This document shows positions 1-7,200 of a stretch of 11,714 nucleotides of DNA, one piece after another. Made by a program: the position numbers and the translations under genes. A model generated the notes under the pieces. That model was not told where the DNA came from. It made no database searches and saw nothing but the letters and a program-made list of their open reading frames with translations. This DNA is from SLFT01 sp964493075 (GTDB lineage Bacteria > Hydrogenedentota > Hydrogenedentia > Hydrogenedentales > CAITNO01). The stretch is taken from NCBI GenBank assembly GCA_964493075.1, contig CAZBNU010000120.1, positions 1 through 11,714 of the forward strand, given 5' to 3'. Positions within the stretch are counted from its first letter, which is position 1; every line of letters starts with the position of its first letter.

Positions 1-73
1 TCTTTTTGCGCCACCCATTTTAAAAACAGTGCCTGATGCGGTATTATTGGTGGTTACGGAGAACACATGTGGC

Positions 74-110
74 GGGAGAGCGTATTGGTTTCCATACTGG
101 ACGCTCTCCT
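74..110. repeat. Inverted repeat / hairpin near left edge
   Basis: A perfect 9-base inverted repeat (GGAGAGCGT at 75-83, ACGCTCTCC at 101-109, plus a G-T pair at 74/110) encloses a 17-base loop. Read on the plus strand it is followed by a weakly T-rich stretch (TATTTTAT), so it could be a poor terminator. Read on the minus strand, the right arm carries an AGGAG Shine-Dalgarno-like sequence 10 bases before an ATG (95-93) in the loop, so the stem would hide a ribosome site. That ATG opens only 13 codons (95-54). Another minus frame stays open from about 106 to base 1 without a recognisable start. I cannot decide what is encoded here. Confidence 0.5.
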
Positions 111-123
111 ATTTTATCATCCC

Positions 124-162
124 AGAAAAAAAGCCCATGGAATAACATTACCCCACAGGCTT
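124..162 (-). terminator. Intrinsic terminator of the left minus-strand gene pair
   Basis: On the minus strand the arms AAGCCTGTGG (162-153) and CCATGGGCTT (140-131) form a 10-base-pair stem with two G-U wobbles. Further pairing runs into the loop, and a run of seven T (132-126) begins at the base of the stem. It lies 12 bases after the stop codon of the 83-residue gene, exactly where a Rho-independent terminator for the 893->175 transcript is expected. Confidence 0.8.
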
Positions 163-174
163 ATCACCCATTCT

Positions 175-426
175 CTACCACCCGTACCGCTTACATGGAA
201 ACGCCTTCACCAGCATCTCATGCCGTTCTTTGATGTCCAACGCCCGGAATGCTGCCACGGCTTCCTTATCCTCTCCATAGCGTTCGAGATAGTCGCAATC
301 CGAGACGGTTTCGATAACATCTTCCCTGGACATACTATCCACCTCGGCTACCTGCAAAATGTCAGCGCCAATGGTTTCCCAGGTGAAATTCGCTGCCTTG
401 CTGATTCGTTTCTGTAAATCTTCCAT
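175..426 (-). CDS. Small acidic hypothetical protein, 83 aa
   Basis: This is an 83-residue soluble protein with no signal peptide or membrane segment and many acidic residues. The N-terminal half is predicted helical by eye (MEDLQKRISKAANFTWETIG). A second segment, around MSREDVIETVSDCDYLERYG (residues 32-51), leads to a C-terminus ending FPCKRYGW. I do not recognise a named family, although short proteins ending in an aromatic-x-x-RYGW motif are, in my recollection, seen in phage and plasmid gene sets. The ATG at 426 is supported by GGAAGGAG ten bases upstream. The gene follows its neighbour by 17 bases and is followed by a terminator, so it is the distal gene of a two-gene transcript. No function is assigned. 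Confidence 0.75.
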   Translation of the reverse strand: MEDLQKRISKAANFTWETIGADILQVAEVDSMSREDVIETVSDCDYLERYGEDKEAVAAFRALDIKERHEMLVKAFPCKRYGW

Positions 427-443
427 GGGTCGGGGTCTCCTTC
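427..443 (-). promoter_or_regulatory. Ribosome-binding leader, copy 2 of a shared 17-base block
   Basis: On the minus strand this reads GAAGGAGACCCCGACCC directly before the ATG. It fills the entire gap between the two minus-strand genes and matches the leader at 894-910 at 15 of 17 positions. The strong AAGGAG lies 10 bases from the ATG, at the long end of usual spacing. Confidence 0.7.
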
Positions 444-893
444 CTATGTATGGCAGTCTACGGCGACAGCCAGGTGTTTCGGATGCTTCTCCAGTATCGA
501 CTTCACAGTTTCATGCCATTCTTTGGGCGCTTTCTCGTTGGTTGCGGCCATATCGTCCATATCTGTCCACTCACCATCAGGCGTGAGAATGGCGAAAGGA
601 ATATAATGGAGGGCATTCGGCGGTATTTCCGAGACAGGGCGACAGTTGTTTTCCAAGGTACGATGTTTGTCATCGAGATTCGCGCCATGCTCTTTATCGC
701 GGGATGCTTTCTCTCGTTCCGGACCGAATATCCATCCATCCCAGCGTCCACCGATAACCCACCAATCCCATTTTACGTGGGTATTACGTGGGTTGTATTC
801 AGAATACGGTTCCAGCAAGGTTGCTACTGTCTGTTCGATACAGTTCATTGGCGTGTCTCCGGGTATTATCACCAGGGTTACAAAGTGGCTCAT
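444..893 (-). CDS. Phage/plasmid-type hypothetical protein, 149 aa
   Basis: The protein starts MSHFVTLVIIPGDT and has no export signal. Three landmarks fit a small uncharacterised family I know from phages and plasmids: the MSHFxxLVI beginning, a central tryptophan-rich VKWDWWVIGGRWDGW (about residues 40-54), and a C-terminal part with FAILTPDGEW followed by VAVDCHT at the end. Members vary in a charged middle section, here about residues 58-85. Biochemical function is not known to me. An in-frame ATG at 938 would add 15 residues, but the 893 start has AAGGAG ten bases upstream and agrees with the family N-terminus, so I chose it. It is the first gene of a two-gene minus-strand transcript and suggests mobile-element ancestry for the left flank. 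Confidence 0.85.
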   Translation of the reverse strand: MSHFVTLVIIPGDTPMNCIEQTVATLLEPYSEYNPRNTHVKWDWWVIGGRWDGWIFGPEREKASRDKEHGANLDDKHRTLENNCRPVSEIPPNALHYIPFAILTPDGEWTDMDDMAATNEKAPKEWHETVKSILEKHPKHLAVAVDCHT

Positions 894-910
894 GGGTAGG
901 GTTCTCCTTC
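894..910 (-). promoter_or_regulatory. Ribosome-binding leader, copy 1 of a shared 17-base block
   Basis: On the minus strand this reads GAAGGAGAACCCTACCC directly before the ATG at 893. It differs from the block at 427-443 at two positions only. It decides the start codon of the 149-residue gene against the more upstream ATG at 938. Confidence 0.7.
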
Positions 911-1275
911 TGTTGTTTTGTTGTTGGGGTTTTGACACGGAAATTTGTAAAAGTTACTCAGGATGTCACGATATTGGAACTTAATATATATGGTGGAATT
1001 GCAGGTGGGGAAGCATGAAGCCAACAGGAATAAAAAGAGTTTCCCGCAATATTCGTGATTATAAGTTGATGGATTGTAGGACGTTGTTTTAGACAGGAAA
1101 GATTATTGAAAAGAATATACTTAACAAAATAATTCTGTCGCTAAAAAAGGGTTGACTTTTAGCATACGAGAGGATATAGTGAAGTTGCAAAAGGCATTGT
1201 GGGCTTGGGCAAACGATGCGATGTAGTTCAGGGTATGCGTCTCTTGGGGCGTTATAGCATGAGAAGGAGTATCTC
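911..1275. other. Divergent intergenic region
   Basis: This is the non-coding gap between the leftward pair and the rightward operon. It begins with a G/T-rich tract (911-933), continues as AT-rich sequence with few long open frames, and contains one clear plus-strand promoter (1152-1180). The stretch from about 1186 to 1275 would be the 5' leader of the giant gene. I find no convincing promoter for the minus-strand pair and no riboswitch consensus. The AT-rich part is where regulatory binding would be expected, but I see no strong palindrome. Confidence 0.6.
1152..1180 (+). promoter_or_regulatory. Sigma70-type promoter of the giant-gene operon
   Basis: TTGACT (1152-1157) and TATAGT (1175-1180) each match the sigma70 consensus at five of six bases and are separated by exactly 17 bases. 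Transcription would begin near 1186-1188, leaving a leader of roughly 90 bases before the ATG at 1276. This is the best promoter match I found upstream of the four-gene block. Confidence 0.72.
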
Positions 1276-4200
1276 ATGGCAGTTTTGGTTCGTTCCAGTC
1301 GTTTTGGCAGGTGTGTTGCGTTTGTATCCCTCCTGATTCTTCTGGCTGCTTTGTGCCAGTTTCATTTTTGGAGTAATGATGATGAGGGGGATGCTGTCCA
1401 TGCCTCTGTAACGCAACCGGCATTGTTGGCGACCCCCTATATCGCTGGTGTATACGGCGCTGATGTAGTTCAGAAATCTGATACTATTACAGAACCCCAG
1501 CCCAATCTGATAATGGATATCGTGAATGGCCTGGTGGACTCGGAAGATGAAGCCAGTCTCTATCTGAAGAAGCAGATACTTTATTATAACGGCGGCCCCG
1601 GCGACTCCCTTTTATTGCGCGAAGTGGTAGAAGAAGAAAACGGCGTCTCCAAAAGCCGCAAAAGTGGAAACGCACAAAAAGACCATGCGCTTCCTCCGAC
1701 CTCCTACACCCCTTCGGAACAGTTCCTTGCCGTGCTTTCGGAAATTCCCGACACGTATCTTTATAGCGCCTGTAGCGCCTTCTTTGGAACAGGCGCTCCT
1801 CCGGAAAACAAAGCGGCGTGGATGAAGAGTACGGACTATGCAGCCCTTAATCTGGAGATTGACTTTATTACCTATGTCGCCGCTTACTTACCTGATTTTG
1901 TAGGTGGGGAAACATCTATTGATATGAACGGCTTCTCCACGGACGACTACGGCAACATTGTTCTGGAAGACATGAACGGCATCCCCGACCTGGCGGAGAT
2001 TCTTATAGTCCAGAAATGCCTAAAGGAAAATCTGTTCGATATACGCAGCCGCTGGGAATCCTTCGAGACGCTGTTCGGCCCGGTCAACAGCAACGACAAC
2101 CTGCCCATGTACAACACCGGCCTTGCCTATTGTTGTCTTGGGGATTTCGGTTCCCTCTGGCTAGGTACGCTGTTGCTGTCACGGGCAACGGGGCAGCCGG
2201 ATATGGACTACGACAAACTCCTTCTGGCCCTGGAAACCACCTCGTTTTTGCTGTCTGCCAGTGGTGATATTGATTATGATGGTAATACGGCACTTATGGA
2301 GTGGGAGGCGTTCGGTGCCGGATATGATTTTTATGAGGGCGGATATTCCTATTATGAATTGGCGCTATTTGACATTAACCAATATGCCTATGCTCTGGAG
2401 GATTTGAATGCCATAACGTACACCGTCAGTGACCCCAATGTCATCAGCATTTATCCGCCGTCGGAATATGTGGTGCGCGGCACGGAAATCATTGTGAACT
2501 CCTATTTCCAGTTCGACGGTAACGACTTCTATGGTCTGGAACCTAAATTTGACCATTGGCACATTACCGGTGAAACAGAATTATCGCCACGATACAGCGG
2601 CCATGAACCGCTTAAACTGACAGTAAACAGCGACATCGCCATCGAACTCTCCGTCGTGGTCTGGGACCCGGCAACCCCCGTTAGTTTCGCCGATTTTCGT
2701 CTTGAAGCCGCCGTGCGCTACGCCATCAACAAGCCTTATGACCCGCTGACTTTGGGAGACGTTTGTACGCCGACCTTCGACACATTATGGGCCGGTGGTC
2801 GCAATATCGAATCCTTGGAAGGGTTGGAGAATTGTCGTTATCTGAAAACCATCTCACTGACCTATAACGAAATAACAGACCTTTCCCCGCTGAGCACCCT
2901 GTATCGGCTGCTGGAACTGGGTTATGCCGGTAATTATGTCAATGGCCTTGATGACCTGGCAGATTTACATGATCTTGAGTCGTTAGAAGTCGGCCCCTGG
3001 ATTCCCGCCTACATTTCCTATCCCGACCTTGTGAATTACAACGTAATCGAAGACCCCAGCCTCTTGGCCAATTTCCGCAACCTGATAGTGCTGAATCTTT
3101 GCGAGACACCCATACCTGTAAATACATTGACCGTAGCGCCGCGTAGCATAATGGCGTTGCTTATTGATGAAGACCTCGGCGTGAACATGGCACCATTGCT
3201 CCAGATGGAAAGTTTGTATCTCTTTTCCAATGCCAATTCAGAGGTGACCGATGCTGATTTGTTGGCAATCTCTGGTATCAGCAGCATTTTAACCCTGATA
3301 TTGGATGGCAACCATATTACAAGCATGAATCCATTTGCACAGTGTACTGGCATGGATTTGCTAAGCCTCAGTCGTAATCCGGATTTTGAGAATATCCCTG
3401 ACTACTTTCCCAATATGACTCGTTTCCTTGCAAATCACTGCACCATATCAAACCTGACAAATCTGAAGGATTGCGGAGAATTTATTGATGTTGGGCTGAA
3501 CGGCAATATGCTTACCGACATCACGCCCTTGTATGACGCCCGATATAATCCCGAATACGCCTATGTCTACCTGGAAGACAACACCCTGGACCATCCGCAG
3601 TCGTGCGCCGTGGTATCCGCATTACGTGCCCGTGGTGTAACGGTCTATGAAAACACGCTCACCTGTGAGCACACGCTGACTTACCATGCAGGAGAAAACG
3701 GCAGCATTTCCGGCCCTACACCCCAGGAAGTGAGTGATGGCGGCAGCGGCCTCCCGGTGACTGCCGTTCCTGTTGAAGGCTATTTCTTCATCGGATGGAG
3801 TGATGGAAGAACCGATAACCCCCGCACAGATGTAAATGTCACGGAAAGCATTGATGTCACAGCGACCTTTACCCCGGGCTTCCCATTCGAACTGGGTGTG
3901 GAGGCCGGAGGTGCAGTAGAGGTCTACTCCTCCTGCGGCACAATTACCAGTACAGTCGTAGGTCCGGGAGTAGCGATGTGGTATGTCCCCATAGACTGCG
4001 AAATCACGCTCGTACAGTATGCCGACCCGGGCTATCGTTTTGATGGTTGGTATGGAACCGGCATATTTGATTGCAATGGAGAAATGGGCGATGTATGCTC
4101 TTTTATCATGACCGGAGCTGCTACGGCTGAAGCGAAATTCCTGAAGCAACATGCCCTTACCTTAACGGTGGTTGGGGAGGGCGCTCTTACCGCTACTTCC

Positions 4201-7200
4201 GTTATATACCCAGATTATATGTGGACGGCAGATATGACGAATGGACCGGAAACCATTACGGTAATGCTGGATTCCGGTACGCCTTTGCATATAGTTGCTG
4301 ATGCATTCCCTTCATGTGGATTTGACCACTGGGCAGAGGCGAATCTTGCAGGAAACCCAAGCGTCTTCGATTTGATTCTGTCTGAAGACACAACCGTTAC
4401 GGCGGTTTTTAACTGTGATTATGAACTGAACATTATCATCCATGACGAAGGGCAAGGCACGGTTACTGTGGCGGAAAATTGCAGTAATCTGCCACCAGGG
4501 GAACCCTGCTACGATCTGCTGCTACATCCCTGTCCAGCAGAGGGGTATCGTTTTTCACATTGGGAAAATAACAACCACAGAAACCTCGGTGTAGATACCC
4601 CTTATGATTTTACCCTTACAAGGGACAGGACTCTTCATGCATATTTTGAAGAACAGCCGATCTTATCTGTAGAAATTACTGGCGAAGGCTTGTTCGAGGA
4701 TACTGTTATCCAGTTGTTATGTGGTCATGCAGGATTTGATCCCACTATCAGCCCTGGCGCATTTAGAACCCATAGTGTGATGCCTTACACATATATCAGT
4801 GCAGACAGGGGCAACGATGAACCGGATAGTGAATTATCAGCACTGGAGGCAACCATCGGATGGCGATTTGACCATTGGGCCACAAATGATTTTTCTTACA
4901 TGCTGGAACTGATTTTTAGCTATTTCTTCCCCCAGATAACAATAAATTGGAATCTTTTCGGCGGCACGGGTTTGCCTAATTTCATTCCCTACCAGGCCCC
5001 CTTGGGGCAGGAGATACCTTATACCATAACCCCAACTCATGACATCAGCATAAACGCAGTATTTGTGGAACACCATCTTCCCAGCGATTTACAGGCGTTG
5101 TTGGATTATCTGCGGGAGGAACAGGATACGCTGGAACTGTTGGCGAATGATCCCAGCGGCGGTGCGGTATTGGCGCAGTTAACGGCCCTTGACTGGCCAG
5201 AGGGATATGCTGCGGTTACTGACGCCTTCGCCGCTATGGCTACAAATGCGCCGTTGGCAATAAATACTATCGGACAGTTTAACCTCAATGTGGAAGAAAA
5301 AGGGTCTGCCATTCCCGATATGGTGGAAGTATATTTGGTGGAGCGCATCCTTGAAGACTTGGAACATCCATTGCACGAGGTGGTGGCTGCTGCCTATCAG
5401 CATAATCTGGCACTCTGGATAGAATACAATCACACCTGTGCGGCAACCATGTCCGCGTTTGGTACGCCGCCACCTGGTTTGATTCATGCACTGGCCGCAT
5501 ACGGTGTACTGGATCCCCATACGGCGATAGTGTCTGCGGCGCTGTATGCCGCGCATCTTGTTCAGATTAACGATGATGTGCCTCCCACCCCGCCGGTTCC
5601 GGATGATTTTATGTCTACTCCGGAATTGCTGCAAACAGCCGATCTGGATGGAGACGGATTCAGCAATCTTGATGAATGGTTGTTTACAGATTATGGTATG
5701 GGACATCCCTTGGATGAGATACAGGATACTTGGGTTGAAGGATTGCTCCGTGCAGTTACCCTTTGGATATCTGAACCGTACCAATTACCCACTTATGCCC
5801 CAGATCCCAACGATCCGAACATACCGCCGCTAGTATCCATCACCCTTGAAGCGGAAGGCGAAGGCAATATTAGTCCTTTCCTGGGACAGTTGTACCTTTC
5901 AAAATATGTTCTTACGGACTGGTATGCCTGGTTGGAAAGCGGCAGCAGTCAGGATGCTTCATTGTCTTGCCGTGTCAACATGCTGAAATATGTCAATGCG
6001 GTTCCTGCGGACGGCTGGGTGTTCGAAAACTGGGATTTACAGCAGGGCAGTCTGTCGTCTATTGTTAACGCAAATGAACTGGAATTGGAAACAGGCGGAA
6101 GCATCGGGCCGCTCATTGTGACGCCATCCTTTGCATTGCCCCTGACCAAGGACACCGTGTTGAAAGCGAAATTTGACTACCGTCCCTGGATGTTGGGTTT
6201 AAATTTGGTACAGGCCCACAGGACGTTTCTGATGCATTATGGTCTGGCGGAGACGGACGAGGAAGTGTTATATTTTGACCGGGGATATAGCACATGGAAT
6301 AATAGCGCGTATATCCAAACCGATGGCAACGGCATTCCAGACTTTGCGGAGATGATGGTGCTTGAACATATTTTGCACAACCAGAGCAACACACACCACA
6401 GGCCAACCATGAACAGGTTCGTAAGCCAGTACGAACTGATTATGGAAAAGACCGGCAACCTTGACCAGGAACTTATGGTGGCGGCAGCAGCATATCTGAC
6501 ATTTAACGATCACGATTACCGGTCTTTGATTTCTGAAGTGCTTGATGTTGATGATCTGCCGGGTATGACAGGAAGCAGTCTGACCGCAGATGGTGACCTT
6601 GACCGTTATCGAATAGATATGACATTCACGAACCTGGAGGAGTGGTGGTATACGTTGTACACGCGGGAAGATTTGTTCGAACGAGGGAGAATAGTCGAAC
6701 TAGCCGAATATTATCTGTCAATTGTGTTTGATTGCGCGGTGCCGCCCTATGATTGGGAACCCTTTTCTTATGACACAGGCGGTGTGCCGTGCGGCGTCTG
6801 GAATGACGATTACATTCCAAAGCGGAAAGTGAAGATTATCGGAGATGGAGACGTCACCGCAGTTGTCATTGACCCGGGCGGTTGCGCCAATGAACGGATT
6901 TATGACGAAATGGAAGTGCATCTGGGACGCAGTATTTATGTTTCATACAAAAACACTAGCGGCTTATTCAGTCACTGGTCCGCGCCGGGTACGTTGCTGA
7001 ATGGAAGTGGAAATACTTCTGGACATTTAGTGGTCGTCCCCCCTGTGGACGAAGATAAATCTACAGATTCTGATTTGGTAGTGGAAGTGGTGTTATCAGA
7101 CGTCACTTCATATACCATTCCTGAAGATTTCTATGCCGTTGTAACCGCTACCTCTAATGACGAACGCGTTACTATTGAGGGGTCGACAATTACGGGGCCA

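Noticed and set aside
31..45. A 15-base match to a sequence I recall from pUC-type cloning vectors (GCCTGATGCGGTATT)
   Set aside because: The flanking bases do not continue the vector sequence, so it is most likely chance and not contamination.
450..899. Plus-strand open frame of 149 codons opposite the minus-strand phage-type gene
   Set aside because: The minus-strand reading has family motifs, a strong ribosome site and a terminator; the plus reading has none.
932..960. Consensus TTGACA at 932-937 on the plus strand as a promoter
   Set aside because: At 17 bases downstream the sequence is TACTCA, a poor -10 match, and the TTGACT/TATAGT pair nearer the gene is much better.
1186..1275. Riboswitch in the leader of the giant gene (a GGGCAAAC stretch recalls part of c-di-GMP aptamers)
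   Set aside because: The surrounding conserved helices and the second half of the aptamer are not recognisable.
1235..1336. A 33-codon plus-strand frame beginning in the leader and overlapping the start of the giant gene, with a hydrophobic stretch
   Set aside because: It has no good ribosome site, and its hydrophobic part is the shifted reading of the giant gene's own signal segment. The giant gene's AAGGAG and signal peptide explain the region better.
1276..1400. Lipoprotein signal in the giant protein (LLAALC)
   Set aside because: The residue before Cys is Leu, not Gly, Ala or Ser, so the lipobox rule fails.
1220..1473. Twelve-base repeat GATGTAGTTCAG in the leader (1220-1231) and early coding region (1462-1473)
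   Set aside because: Only two copies, short, without symmetrical context; compatible with chance in a gene this long.
3622..4152. Antisense open frame of 176 codons across the first InlB-like repeats
   Set aside because: The plus-strand reading gives classic InlB-type repeats; the antisense translation is rich in Arg, Ser and Cys without structure.
5179..5784. Long antisense open frame (201 codons) inside the giant gene
   Set aside because: The plus strand there encodes the clear helical module with DLDGDGFSNLDEW. The antisense product shows no family motifs, and no ribosome site stands out.
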